Made by a program: the position numbers and the translations under genes. A model generated the notes under the pieces. That model searched no databases. It was not told the DNA's origin and worked only from the letters and a program-made list of their open reading frames with translations. From positions 186,001 through 250,000 of the forward strand of contig NZ_JAQZAM010000003.1 in NCBI RefSeq assembly GCF_028737215.1: a DNA stretch of 64,000 nucleotides. Reading direction: 5' to 3'. The DNA is from Actinomycetospora chibensis (GTDB lineage Bacteria; Actinomycetota; Actinomycetes; Mycobacteriales; Pseudonocardiaceae). Shown here in pieces: positions 1 to 8,270 of the stretch (within the stretch, counting starts at the first letter, position 1; each line of letters opens with the position of its first letter).

Positions 1-1513
1 TCGCCCGGCTGCCCATGATCTCGAAGTACTGGGTCATCAGCCGCCCGGCGGCGGCCGGGTCGTCGAAGGTGTAGGCCATGCTCACGCCGTCGATCGGGAG
101 CTGCGGAATGCCGTGGACCACTCGCGGCGGGGTGATGCCCACGACCTCGTAGATCGTCGGTACGAGGTCGTTGCAGTGGTGGAACTGGGCGCGCGGGGTC
201 GGGTCGGGCGTGATCCTCGCCGGCCACCGGACGGCCATGGGATTCCGCGTCCCACCGAGGTGCGAGGCGAGCAGCTTCAAGCCCTTGTAGGGCGTGCTGC
301 CGGCCCAGGCCCAGCCCGCGTGGTACATGTTGTCGACCTTGGGAGACCCGAGGACGTCGAGGCCCCCGAGCTCGTCCAGCGCCGCGATGTGCATGTCGAC
401 CGTCGTCGGGATGCCGTTCTGCGCGATCAGCTCACTGATGGTGCCGCTCTGGCCCTCGCCCGAGGAACCGTTGTCGCCCCAGATGTAGAAGACCAGGGTG
501 TTGTCCCCGTAGCCGAGGTTCTCGACCTCGTCGATCAGCCGCCCGACCTGGACGTCGACGTGTTCGGCGAAGCCCGCGGCGACCTCCATGAGCCGTCGCT
601 GGAAGGGCCGCTCCTCCTCGGGGACCTCGTCCCACGCCGCCATCCGCGGATCGCGGGGCGTCAGCTGCGCCTCGGGCGGTATCCACCCCATCTCCTTCGC
701 GCGGTGGTAGACCCGCTCCCGGTAGGCGTCCCAGCCGTCGTCGAACTTGCCGGCGTACTTGTCGGCCCATTCCTTCATGATGTGGTGCGGACCGTGCAGG
801 CAGCCGCTCGCCCAGTACATGAAGAAGGGCTTGTCGGGTTCCAGCGCCTTGTGCTGGTGCAGCCAGCCGATGGCGTCGTCGGCGAGGTCCTCGCTGAGGT
901 GGTAGCCCTCCTCGGGGGTCCTGGGCGGCGGCACGATCGTGGTGCCCCGCACCAGGTTGGGCTCGTACTGCGAGGCCTCGCCGGCGAGGAAGCCGTAGAA
1001 GTACTCGAAGCCGTTCCCGGTGGGCCAGTTGTGGAACGGCCCGGCGGCGGTGGTCTCGACGGCGGGGGTGTTGTGCCATTTCCCGAACGCGGCGGTCGAG
1101 TAGCCGTACTCCTTGAGGACCTCGGCGCAGAGTGCGCTGCTCTTGGGGATCTCGCCCGCGTAGCCGTCCCAGTCGTTCGCCAGTTCCGCGATCTGACCGT
1201 TGCCGATGCGGTGGTGGTTCCGTCCCGTCAGCAGCGATGCGCGGGTCGGGGAGCACATCGCTGTCGTGTGGAAACGGTTGTAGCCGATGCCGCCGTCGTG
1301 GACACGGCTCAGCGTGTCGGTGCGGACCTCGCCCCCGTACGTGCTCGGCAGCCCGGGGCCCGCGTCGTCGATGAGGACGATGAGGATGTTCGGCGCGTCG
1401 TCCGGCAGTCGCCTCGGGCGCACGCGCTGCGCGTACACCGACTCCTGCATCGTTCGACCCGCCGTGCTCGCTGACGGGGTCGGCGGGAAGGGCAGCACGT
1501 CTTGTGCGCTCAT
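1..1513 (-). CDS. Type I arylsulfatase, C-terminus cut off by the window edge
   Basis: This is a sulfatase that would hydrolyse sulfate esters. The ATG at 1513 opens about 504 codons that run off the left edge. The N-terminal metal ligands DDAGPG lie near residues 49-54. The active-site signature CSPTR starts at Cys87, the residue converted to formylglycine in this family, and is followed by LLTGR. GKWH and a later GDNG motif supply the other metal and sulfate ligands. Family members with this architecture are about 780 residues, so roughly a third is missing here. No signal peptide is visible. No formylglycine-generating enzyme is encoded nearby. The substrate cannot be read from the sequence. 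Confidence 0.9.
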   Translation of the reverse strand, partial: MSAQDVLPFPPTPSASTAGRTMQESVYAQRVRPRRLPDDAPNILIVLIDDAGPGLPSTYGGEVRTDTLSRVHDGGIGYNRFHTTAMCSPTRASLLTGRNHHRIGNGQIAELANDWDGYAGEIPKSSALCAEVLKEYGYSTAAFGKWHNTPAVETTAAGPFHNWPTGNGFEYFYGFLAGEASQYEPNLVRGTTIVPPPRTPEEGYHLSEDLADDAIGWLHQHKALEPDKPFFMYWASGCLHGPHHIMKEWADKYAGKFDDGWDAYRERVYHRAKEMGWIPPEAQLTPRDPRMAAWDEVPEEERPFQRRLMEVAAGFAEHVDVQVGRLIDEVENLGYGDNTLVFYIWGDNGSSGEGQSGTISELIAQNGIPTTVDMHIAALDELGGLDVLGSPKVDNMYHAGWAWAGSTPYKGLKLLASHLGGTRNPMAVRWPARITPDPTPRAQFHHCNDLVPTIYEVVGITPPRVVHGIPQLPIDGVSMAYTFDDPAAAGRLMTQYFEIMGSRA

Positions 1514-1732
1514 CGATCGTCCTTCGGTGGTCGGCGCTCAACGGAATCCGCCGGCCGGCTCGCGTTCGGCCCACGGAGCCGTCGTCTGCCGGGTGCTGCG
1601 GACAGCGGGATCAAGAGCCACACCGTCCCCCGGTGGGCAGGACCACTGCCTCACCCTCGATGGATGATCTGACGGCCGGCACCGTTGCTGGAGATCGTCC
1701 TCCTCGCCTGGGGGGGGCAGAGCGGGCAGCCG

Positions 1733-1764
1733 AAGCCCCAGGTCACAGCGCTGACCTGGGGCTT
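1733..1764. terminator. 13-bp perfect hairpin, likely terminator
   Basis: Arms 1733-1745 and 1752-1764 are exact complements around a 6-base loop and are followed on the plus strand by TTTC. The hairpin lies just past the stop of the monooxygenase gene and before the sulfatase start, so it probably ends the upstream minus-strand pair. The 269 bases between those genes hold nothing else I can support. Confidence 0.65.
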
Positions 1765-1782
1765 TCTCGTGGTACGGGTCCC

Positions 1783-2070
1783 TCAGAACGGCGGGCGCTC
1801 GCCGGACACGTCGAACAGGCCGACCTCGACCGCGACGAACTCGTCGCCGACATCGGGTGCGTCCGCCGCGGCCCGCCACCGGTCCAGGTGCTCCTGCGAC
1901 TCCCAGCGCTCGAAGTTGTTGATCCGCCCCGGGTCGATCGAATCGGCGGTCACGGCGACGTCGAGGCAGCCCGGGGCGGCCCGGGCGCGCCGCACGAGGT
2001 CCCCGAACCCCGCGACCAGCGCGTCCCGTCGCTCCGGCGCGACCCGGACGTGCCCGGCGATGATCAGCAT
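1783..2070 (-). CDS. Antibiotic biosynthesis monooxygenase (ABM) domain protein, 95 aa
   Basis: This is a small single-domain dimeric alpha/beta-barrel protein of the ABM/YgiN type. Visible features are the opening strand MLIIAGHVRVAPERRD, the helix ending in a PGCLDVAV strand and the conserved FERWESQEHLDRW segment around residues 53-65. Family members act as cofactor-free quinol or polyketide monooxygenases or heme-degrading enzymes, and the substrate cannot be told here. The start codon overlaps the stop of the DUF899 gene as TGATG, so the two are translationally coupled and probably work together. Confidence 0.8.
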   Translation of the reverse strand: MLIIAGHVRVAPERRDALVAGFGDLVRRARAAPGCLDVAVTADSIDPGRINNFERWESQEHLDRWRAAADAPDVGDEFVAVEVGLFDVSGERPPF

Positions 2071-2762
2071 CAGGGGTACTCCCCGCGGCGCTGTGCCCGA
2101 TAGGGCGGGAGCTGCGGGCGGCCCTCCGGGGTGTCCTCCCAGGTCTCCTGCCGCCCCAGCGGGGTGATGTCGAGCATCCCCAGCGTGGGGAGGACGGACT
2201 CGACGCCGCGGCCGTTAACGAAGTACGTGCGGAACACCCGATCGTGGTCGTCGCGCAGGAACACGTTGAGGCCGAACATCTCGGCGACGCCGAAGTCGTG
2301 GCTGAACGCCTCGCCGACCAGCGTGTACCAGGGGACGTGGTCCCAGCCGCTGCGCCGCCGCAGGTCGACGATCTTCTCCTGGTCGGTGGGGGAGGCCATC
2401 ACGAAGTTCGTGTCCCACGCGCGGAGGTGGTCGAGGTACGGGACGTGGTCGGCCAGGTAGGAGCATCCCGGGCAGCCCTTCTCGGGCCAGCCGTCGACGT
2501 CGGACTGGTAGAAGAAGCCGTACACCACGAGCTGGCGCCGGCCGGCGAACAGGTCGAGCAGACCGACCTCGCCCTCCGGGCCGACGAAGCGGTAGTCGGT
2601 CTCCACCGGCGTCATCGGCATCCGGCGGCGCCGCGCGGCCAGCGCGTCGCGGGCCCGCGTGAACGCCTTCTCCTCCACCAGCATGGCCTCGTGGGCGGCG
2701 GCCCACTCCTCCGGCGCCACGATGGGCGGTAGGGCGCTGTCGGGCAGCGGCAGCGACGTCAT
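2070..2762 (-). CDS. DUF899 family thioredoxin-fold protein
   Basis: The 230-residue protein matches the DUF899 family: a helical N-terminus with VEEKAFTRARDALAARRR, then a thioredoxin-like core with YGFFYQSDVDGWPEKGCPGCSYLAD (split CPGC cysteines near residues 98-101) and a C-terminal DITPLGRQETWEDTPEGRPQ. The biochemical role of the family is not established; members often sit beside small monooxygenases or ArsR regulators. An AGGAG site lies 5 bases before the ATG. Upstream is an AT-rich stretch (2780-2810), unusual for this genome, which is likely its promoter. It heads a two-gene operon with the ABM gene. Confidence 0.8.
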   Translation of the reverse strand: MTSLPLPDSALPPIVAPEEWAAAHEAMLVEEKAFTRARDALAARRRRMPMTPVETDYRFVGPEGEVGLLDLFAGRRQLVVYGFFYQSDVDGWPEKGCPGCSYLADHVPYLDHLRAWDTNFVMASPTDQEKIVDLRRRSGWDHVPWYTLVGEAFSHDFGVAEMFGLNVFLRDDHDRVFRTYFVNGRGVESVLPTLGMLDITPLGRQETWEDTPEGRPQLPPYRAQRRGEYP

Positions 2763-2839
2763 GAGTACTCCTGAGAACCAAGTAGTCCTATATATGTATC
2801 AGTCGACGCGGCGTCTGCTCAACCCGAGCATCTCCGGGC

Positions 2840-3026
2840 CTGGAGTCCGACGAGGGCTGTCTGCTCGACAACCAGCAGGCCCAGGCCGGGATCCGCGAGC
2901 GGCTGGTCGCCGGCGGCGTCGCGACGCCGCCGAGGTCGAGGAGCGCCTCGACAACCTCGCCGCCGGCCGGCTCCCCGACCCCGCCACGTCACCGCTGGTC
3001 AGCGCCTGGGGACGGCGCCGTCATTA
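2840..3026 (+). pseudogene. Possible frameshifted remnant of a small gene
   Basis: Two adjacent frames both read like protein. One gives LESDEGCLLDNQQAQAG and onward (2840-2920). The next gives DAAEVEERLDNLAAG and onward to a TAG (2923-3026). Joining them needs one frameshift near 2920. No start codon or family is recognisable. The rest of the 2763-3223 gap holds an AT-rich promoter-like stretch at 2780-2810, a pair of direct repeats (TCGAGTGAACC) near 3033-3060 and a short GGTGCCC/GGGCACC hairpin at 3143-3158. Confidence 0.25.
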
Positions 3027-3223
3027 GCCAGGTCGAGTGAACCCGTGCCCTCGTCGAGTGAACCTCTGGGAAAACCCCTGGTGCCCGGGCCGAACCGCCC
3101 GGCACGCTTCTCCGTACACCGGTGAGGACCTTCCCGGTGACCGGTGCCCGGGGGCACCGTCCGCGTGGTGGTGGGCCGGATCAGGCAGCTGGGGAGCGGG
3201 CCCCGGCCCACCATCATCGCAAC

Positions 3224-3646
3224 TCAGGGGCAGGTCACGGGCTTGCTGACGGTGCTGCTCGGCGTGCCTGTCCAGTTCCCGGCGCTCGCTGTGACGCGCA
3301 CGTGGACGTTCACCAGCAGCGTCGTGGTCGTGAGCGTGGTGGACGTGCCGGTGACGGTCTTCCTCTCGGCCTGCACCAGGTTCAGGACCCGGCCCGACTC
3401 GACCGTGTACTGCGTCGCCCCGGTCACCGACGACCAGCTCACCGGGATCGTCGCGGTGGTGGTGAGCCCGCTCGTGGTGCACGTGATCGCGCCGATGGTG
3501 ACGTTCGCGGGCGTGCCGATCTGGCCGGCCCTGGCGGTGGCGGTGCCCGTGCTGGTGGTGCGCCACGCCGCGGCCGCCACGCCGCCGCCGGCGAGCAGCA
3601 GCGTGACGACGACGGCGGCGACGGCCGCGAGAGCCGGACGCCTCAT
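3224..3646 (-). CDS. Secreted/anchored protein with one Ig-like domain, third of three tandem genes
   Basis: The 140-residue product starts MRRPALAAVAAVVVTLLLAGGG, a signal peptide or anchor, followed by the motif AAAAWRTTSTGTATA seen in related form in the two preceding genes. The rest is a threonine/serine/valine-rich beta domain with fibronectin-III-like features (PVSWSSVTGATQYTV) and two cysteines that could pair. The start overlaps the previous stop as ATGA. I infer an exported surface component. Homology to a named family is not certain. Confidence 0.65.
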   Translation of the reverse strand: MRRPALAAVAAVVVTLLLAGGGVAAAAWRTTSTGTATARAGQIGTPANVTIGAITCTTSGLTTTATIPVSWSSVTGATQYTVESGRVLNLVQAERKTVTGTSTTLTTTTLLVNVHVRVTASAGNWTGTPSSTVSKPVTCP

Positions 3647-4170
3647 GCGCTCGTGATCGCGACGGTGACGGGGATCGTGAACGTCGCGTTCTGGCAGCCG
3701 GTGTCCGACGCGCTGGACATCGACGCCGCGTTGGTCAGGGTCAGCGTCGCCGATCCGTTCGCGGGGATCGTCGTGCCCGACGACCCGGAGGTCAGGGTGA
3801 CCCCCGTGGTCGAGCACGAGCCCGTGCCACCGGTGGCGGTCGGCGAGCCGTTCGCGGTCACCGAGGTCAGGGTCACGGGGTAGGCGTTCGGGTTGTTTAC
3901 CGTGATCTTCACATCGCCGCTGGAGCCGGGGTAGAGCAGGCCGGAGGTGACCGCCGACCCGGCCACGGTGGTCGTCGTCGGGGGCAGGGCCTGCCCGGCC
4001 CGCGACGTCGCGGTGCCGCCGCCGCTGGACAGCCAGGCGGCCGAGGCGAGCCCGGCACCGAGCAGGACGGCGACGACGACACCGATCACCCCGACGGCCG
4101 GGAGGCGGCGGAGCCACCACCGCCACGAGAGCCGGCGGTCCGAGGACCAGCGGGCGCGACGGGGGGACAC
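3643..4170 (-). CDS. Secreted/anchored beta-rich protein, second of three tandem paralogues
   Basis: The 175-residue protein has a basic N-terminus, one hydrophobic segment at about residues 25-45 and the post-signal motif SAAWLSSGGGTAT. The remaining part is a Thr/Ser/Gly-rich beta domain with the phrase VNNPNAYPV, closely matching VNNPNQYPV in the upstream paralogue. Start is GTG, 3 bases after the upstream stop, and its own stop overlaps the next ATG, so the three genes form one operon. The motif right after the signal recalls SipW-type exported proteins, but no signal peptidase gene is present here. Confidence 0.65.
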   Translation of the reverse strand: MSPRRARWSSDRRLSWRWWLRRLPAVGVIGVVVAVLLGAGLASAAWLSSGGGTATSRAGQALPPTTTTVAGSAVTSGLLYPGSSGDVKITVNNPNAYPVTLTSVTANGSPTATGGTGSCSTTGVTLTSGSSGTTIPANGSATLTLTNAASMSSASDTGCQNATFTIPVTVAITSA

Positions 4171-4173
4171 CGG

Positions 4174-4641
4174 TCAGCCGACCGCAGAGGCCAGGCTGGC
4201 GGTCAGCGGCAGGTCGAAGGTCTTGCCCTGGCAGGTGTTGCTCGGGTCGTTGATCATCTTCGCGGGCAGCGTGTAGGTGCGCGTCGCGCCGGGCGCGATG
4301 GTGCCCGGCGGGTTGGTCAGGCCCCCGGTGGTGACCGTGCCGGCGGGGCAGTTGCCCGCGGTGGCGTCGGAGGTGCCCGGTGAGATGGAGGCGACCACCA
4401 CCGGGTACTGGTTGGGGTTGTTGACCGTCACCGTGGTGTCGATGGTGGCTCCGGGGTAGAGGCCGGCGCCGCCCCCGTTCGGGGCGATGGTCGAGTTGAC
4501 GGCGGTGGTCGAGGTCCCCTCCGCCGTGCCGGCGCCGCTCGAGAGCCAGGCCGCGAGCGCGACGCCCGCGACGCACGCGAGGGCGATGCCCCCGGCGATG
4601 GCGCCGAGGCGCCTCTTGGTGGTGGTCTCCACGTCGAACAC
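4174..4641 (-). CDS. Secreted/anchored beta-rich protein, first of three tandem paralogues
   Basis: The 155-residue product has a signal or anchor segment at residues 12-32 and then LAAWLSSGAGTAEGT, the same AAW-LSSG-G-TA block found in the next gene. The mature part carries TVTVNNPNQYPVVVASI and an even spread of Gly, Thr and Pro typical of extracellular beta sandwiches, plus two Cys. It leads a three-gene operon. The function is unknown; a surface or matrix structural role is an inference from repetition and export signals. Confidence 0.65.
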   Translation of the reverse strand: MFDVETTTKRRLGAIAGGIALACVAGVALAAWLSSGAGTAEGTSTTAVNSTIAPNGGGAGLYPGATIDTTVTVNNPNQYPVVVASISPGTSDATAGNCPAGTVTTGGLTNPPGTIAPGATRTYTLPAKMINDPSNTCQGKTFDLPLTASLASAVG

Positions 4642-4719
4642 TCCTTCCGACGTCGGTACTTCCCCGACGTTCCGGACAGGAGGTAGACCGAATGGCCTAA
4701 GAAACCACGTGCCGACGAC

Positions 4720-5892
4720 CTAGTTCACCGGATCGGTGAGCGTGGCGTTGCCGTTCGACCCGGACGGGCGACGCTGGACGCGGTACAGCCGCTGCGCGCC
4801 CCGGACGCCCTTGAACTTGCGGGGGGCCGCCGCCCGGAAGCGGAACGGCGGGTCGTCCGGCGCGCTCGCCACGATCGCGTCGTGGACGGCCGCGGTGACG
4901 GTGACGTGGCCCGGCCGCGCGGTCTCGGTGACACGGCTGGCGAGGTTGACCGGGGGCCCGAACCAGTCGCCGGCATGCGGGACCCCGATCCCCATCGCGA
5001 CCCCGACGCGCAGCGCGGGCCGGCCGTCGTCGGCCTCCGACCAGGACTCGACGAGGTCGAGCGTGGCCCGCAGCAGGGCCGTCGGGTCGGGCGAGACGAG
5101 CATGACGGCGTCGCCGATGACCTTCGCCAGACGCACCGGCCACGCCGCGACCTGGGTGGCGGTGGCCGACAGCAGCTCGGCGACCTCGCTGAGCTCGACC
5201 GCGGACACGCTCTCGCCGAGGTCGGTGAAGCCGACGAGGTCGGCGAAGCAGACGGTGACCTCCTGGGCGCCGCGCAGCCGTCCCGCGTTCGACTCCTCGA
5301 CGGCCAGGGCGTGCGAGCGGATGCGGTCCGCGAGGGCGGCGGCGACGAGGTGCACCAGGTGCAGCGAGTCGTCCTCGACGATGCGGCGCGCCTCGGTGGC
5401 GTAGCGCAGCGCCAGCTCCGGCTCGGGCTCGCCGGGTCGCAGGAGGGCCTCGCCGAGCAGCCCGCCGAGCGCGTCGGCGATGTTCAGCACGCCGCGTCCG
5501 ATCGCGCGGACGACCGGCATCATCTCCTGGTCGCTGAAGCCGAGGCTGCGGTAGCGGTGGATCCGCTGGGCGATCTCGACGTCCTCGTCGGTGTAGATCG
5601 GATCGTCGGGGCTCGGGGCGAGCGGTCGTCCGAGGGCCTGGAACCAGAGCCGGACGACGTCGGGCTCGATCCCGGTCAGCGTGCAGACGTCGGTGAACGA
5701 GTGCCCGTCCTCGGGCCGCAGGGTCCGCTCGAGCAGCAGCAGGCCGAGACGGTCGCCGTCGATGGCGTCGCGCATCGCGTCGATGGCGACGCCGTCGGCG
5801 GCCAGCGACTCGAGCACCGACACCCGCGTGCGCCGGTCCTCGCCCGTGAGGCCGTCCAGGAGACCGGCCCGCTCGTAGTCGCCCTCGGCCAT
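4720..5892 (-). CDS. Class III adenylate cyclase, Rv1264 type
   Basis: The enzyme converts ATP to cAMP. The layout matches mycobacterial Rv1264: an N-terminal alpha-helical regulatory half (about 1-200), which in Rv1264 is an autoinhibitory pH sensor, and a C-terminal cyclase domain from about 210. All key residues are visible: metal ligands Asp218 (FADLVGFT) and Asp261 (KVIGDAV), substrate-specifying Lys257 and Asp309 (DWFGPPVN), and transition-state Asn316 and Arg320. At 390 residues it is close to Rv1264 length. A GTG at 5946 would add 18 residues; I chose the ATG because it matches the family N-terminus. No membrane segment is seen. Confidence 0.9.
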   Translation of the reverse strand: MAEGDYERAGLLDGLTGEDRRTRVSVLESLAADGVAIDAMRDAIDGDRLGLLLLERTLRPEDGHSFTDVCTLTGIEPDVVRLWFQALGRPLAPSPDDPIYTDEDVEIAQRIHRYRSLGFSDQEMMPVVRAIGRGVLNIADALGGLLGEALLRPGEPEPELALRYATEARRIVEDDSLHLVHLVAAALADRIRSHALAVEESNAGRLRGAQEVTVCFADLVGFTDLGESVSAVELSEVAELLSATATQVAAWPVRLAKVIGDAVMLVSPDPTALLRATLDLVESWSEADDGRPALRVGVAMGIGVPHAGDWFGPPVNLASRVTETARPGHVTVTAAVHDAIVASAPDDPPFRFRAAAPRKFKGVRGAQRLYRVQRRPSGSNGNATLTDPVN

Positions 5893-6060
5893 CACGGCCC
5901 GGATCCGCGCCGGGATCGGCAGCGATGTGCGGTGGCGGGGCGGCACCGGCTCATGGTGCCAAACATGCGAGGTGGGGTCAGGGTGTGGGAGTCCGCTCAC
6001 GAGGGGGATGTCCCGGAAGAGCAGGCACGTAGCGTGCGGGTCGGAGACAGGGAGGACCCC

Positions 6061-6972
6061 ATGAGCAGCGGCCCGCGCCTGCTGGCCACGAGCGACCTGC
6101 ACGTGAACCGCTCGGAGAACGAGAGCCTGGTCCAGGACCTCCACCCCACCCACCCCCGGGACTGGCTGATCGTGGCCGGGGATGTCGGCGACCGCGTGGC
6201 GACCACCACCTGGGCCCTGGAGATCCTGGCCGAGCGCTTCGCGCAGGTGATCTGGGTGCCGGGCAACCACGAGCTGTGGACCCCGCCCGGCGACGAGGTC
6301 GACCTCGTGGGTCCCGCCCGCTACGACCACCTCGTCAAGGCCGCCCGCGACCTCGGGGTGCTCACGCCGGAGGACCCGTGGCCGGTGTGGGACGGGGCGG
6401 GCGGGCCGGTGCTCGTCTGCCCGATGTTCCTGCTCTACGACTACTCGGTGCGCCCGTCGTCGATCCCCGCGAAATGGTCGAACGAGGCGGCGCTGGAGGT
6501 CGCCCGCGAGGCGGGCGTCGTGGCCACCGACGAGATCCTGATGTCCAGCGACCCGTTCCCCGACGCCGCCGCGTGGTGCGCCGACCGGATCGCGATCACC
6601 GAGGCGCGCCTCGCCGAGCGTCCACCGGGGATGCCGACGGTGCTGGTGAACCACTGGCCGCTGACCCCGGAGCCGACGCGCATCCTGCGGTATCCCGAGT
6701 TCTCGCTGTGGTGCGGGACGACCGCGAGCGCCGACTGGCACGTCCGCCACGACGCCGTCGCCGTGGTCTACGGCCACCTGCACATCCCGCGCACGACCGA
6801 GGAGGACGGCGTGCGCTTCGAGGAGGTGTCGGTCGGCTATCCGCGCGAGTGGCAGCGCCACGGGCTCGTGCGCGGCGCGCTGCGCGAGATCCTGCCCGGC
6901 CCGGTCGACGAGGGCCCCGACCCCTTCACCGCCTGGGCGGCCGAGCGGTATGCCCGATGGGCACGGTCGTGA
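6061..6972 (+). CDS. pptH: Metallophosphoesterase, PptH-like phosphopantetheinyl hydrolase
   Basis: This is a 303-residue calcineurin-type phosphoesterase with the motifs ATSDLHVN, GDVGDR, PGNHELW, VNHWPL and VYGHLHIPR in order, which supply the two-metal site. It precedes and overlaps pptT. In Mycobacterium tuberculosis the equivalent gene pair is Rv2795c-Rv2794c, where Rv2795c (PptH) removes phosphopantetheine from carrier proteins and so opposes PptT. The same pairing here supports that role. An AGGGAGG site precedes the ATG by 6 bases. The gene is divergent from the cyclase, with about 170 bases between them for promoters. Confidence 0.85.
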   Translation: MSSGPRLLATSDLHVNRSENESLVQDLHPTHPRDWLIVAGDVGDRVATTTWALEILAERFAQVIWVPGNHELWTPPGDEVDLVGPARYDHLVKAARDLGVLTPEDPWPVWDGAGGPVLVCPMFLLYDYSVRPSSIPAKWSNEAALEVAREAGVVATDEILMSSDPFPDAAAWCADRIAITEARLAERPPGMPTVLVNHWPLTPEPTRILRYPEFSLWCGTTASADWHVRHDAVAVVYGHLHIPRTTEEDGVRFEEVSVGYPREWQRHGLVRGALREILPGPVDEGPDPFTAWAAERYARWARS

Positions 6973-7649
6973 CCGACGTCCTCGGCTCCCTCGCCGATGT
7001 CCTGCCCTCGGCCGTGGTGGTCGCCGCGCGCACCGACGACGACCCGGACGCCGTGCTCGCCCCCGAGGAGGAGCCGGCGGTCGCGAACGCCGTCGCGACC
7101 CGTCGCGCCGAGTTCACCACCGCGCGGGCGTGCGCTCGCGACGCCCTCACCCGGCTCGGCCTGGCCGCCCCCGCCGTGCCGGTGGGGGAGAAGCGCGCGC
7201 CGGTCTGGCCGGACGGCGTGGTCGGCGCGATCACCCACTGCGCCGGGTTCCGCGCCGCGGCGGTGGCGTGGCGCGCGCAGGTGCGCACGGTCGGGCTCGA
7301 CGCCGAGCCGCACACCGCCCTGCCCGACGGCGTGCTCGAGGCGGTGTCGGACGCCGGGGAGCGCGCGCTGCTCGAGCGCCTCGCCCGCGAGCGGCCCGAG
7401 GTGCGGTGGGACAAGATCCTCTTCAGTGCCAAGGAGAGCGTCTACAAGGCCTGGTTCCCGCTGACCGGGCGGTGGCTGGGCTTCGAGGACGCCGACCTCG
7501 CGCCCGCCCCGGACGGCACCTTCCGGGCGTCGCTGCGCGTGCCCGGGCCGGTGGTCGACGACGCCGAGATCACCGCGTTCACCGGGCGCTGGGTGGTGCG
7601 CGAGGGCCTGGTGGTCACGGCCATCGCCGTGGGAGCCGGCTCGTCGTAA
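6957..7649 (+). CDS. pptT: 4'-phosphopantetheinyl transferase, PptT type
   Basis: The enzyme transfers phosphopantetheine from CoA to carrier proteins of fatty-acid, polyketide and peptide synthases. The 230-residue length fits the Sfp/PptT class. The magnesium site is seen as Asp115 and Glu117 (GLDAEPH), and the FSAKESVYKAW motif supplies Lys159 and Glu160. RRAEFTTARACARDAL is the conserved N-terminal helix. Its ATG lies inside the end of pptH (16-base overlap), so the transferase and the opposing hydrolase are made from one message. Confidence 0.92.
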   Translation: MGTVVTDVLGSLADVLPSAVVVAARTDDDPDAVLAPEEEPAVANAVATRRAEFTTARACARDALTRLGLAAPAVPVGEKRAPVWPDGVVGAITHCAGFRAAAVAWRAQVRTVGLDAEPHTALPDGVLEAVSDAGERALLERLARERPEVRWDKILFSAKESVYKAWFPLTGRWLGFEDADLAPAPDGTFRASLRVPGPVVDDAEITAFTGRWVVREGLVVTAIAVGAGSS

Positions 7650-7660
7650 CGTGGTCTCCG

Positions 7661-8158
7661 ATGGCGGACGAAGCCTACTGGGAACGCTACGAATCGGTCG
7701 TGGAGCAGCGGATCCGCGACGCACAGGATGAGGGTGCGTTCGAGAACCTGCGCGGCGCCGGGCGTCCCCTGCGCGGCCTGAACGGCCCGCACGACGAGAA
7801 CTGGTGGCTGCGCTCCTACCTCGAGCGCGAGGGCCTGCCCAACGACGTCCTGCTGCCGACGCCGCTGCGCCTGCGCCGCGAGATCGACCGCCTCCCCGAG
7901 ACCGTGCGGGACATGGACACCGAGCGCGAGGTCCGCGACACCGTCGCCGCCCTCGCCCGCCGGGTCGCGGAGTGGCTGCGCTTCCCCGACGGTCCCCGGA
8001 TCAGCGTCCGCATGCCCCGTGCCGACGACGTCGTCGAAGCCTGGCGGGCCGGGCGCGCGGCGCGGACGTTGCCCGCGCCGGTGCCGGAGCCGCCGGCGGA
8101 CGTCCCAGCACCATCGGGGTGGGCGCGCCTGCGGCGGGCTCTGCGTCGGGGGCGCTGA
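7661..8158 (+). CDS. DUF1992 (DnaJC28-like) domain protein
   Basis: The 165-residue protein carries the DUF1992 domain, with YESVVEQRIRDAQDEGAFENLRGAGRPL at residues 9-36 followed by conserved helices to about residue 100. The tail is proline and arginine rich. The domain is found in DNAJC28-type proteins, but this one has no J domain and the family function is unknown. It starts 12 bases after pptT and is probably the last gene of that operon. A hairpin follows 50 bases past the stop. Confidence 0.75.
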   Translation: MADEAYWERYESVVEQRIRDAQDEGAFENLRGAGRPLRGLNGPHDENWWLRSYLEREGLPNDVLLPTPLRLRREIDRLPETVRDMDTEREVRDTVAALARRVAEWLRFPDGPRISVRMPRADDVVEAWRAGRAARTLPAPVPEPPADVPAPSGWARLRRALRRGR

Positions 8159-8208
8159 GCGGGCGTTCCGAGTGGAGGAGCGAGGGTCACCTCGAGTGCG
8201 CACGATGC

Positions 8209-8227
8209 AGCGAGGGCGTCCTTCGCT
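8209..8227. terminator. Hairpin between convergent genes
   Basis: AGCGAGGG and CCTTCGCT pair over 8 positions (one G-T) around a 3-base loop. A second small stem (CGAGG/CCTCG) lies just upstream near 8181-8195. Both sit between the converging DUF1992 and SbcC-like genes and probably terminate both. Confidence 0.5.
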
Positions 8228-8270
8228 CCTTCCGGGCGCGCGCCGATGGCGTCGCGGGGAAGCGCCGGGC

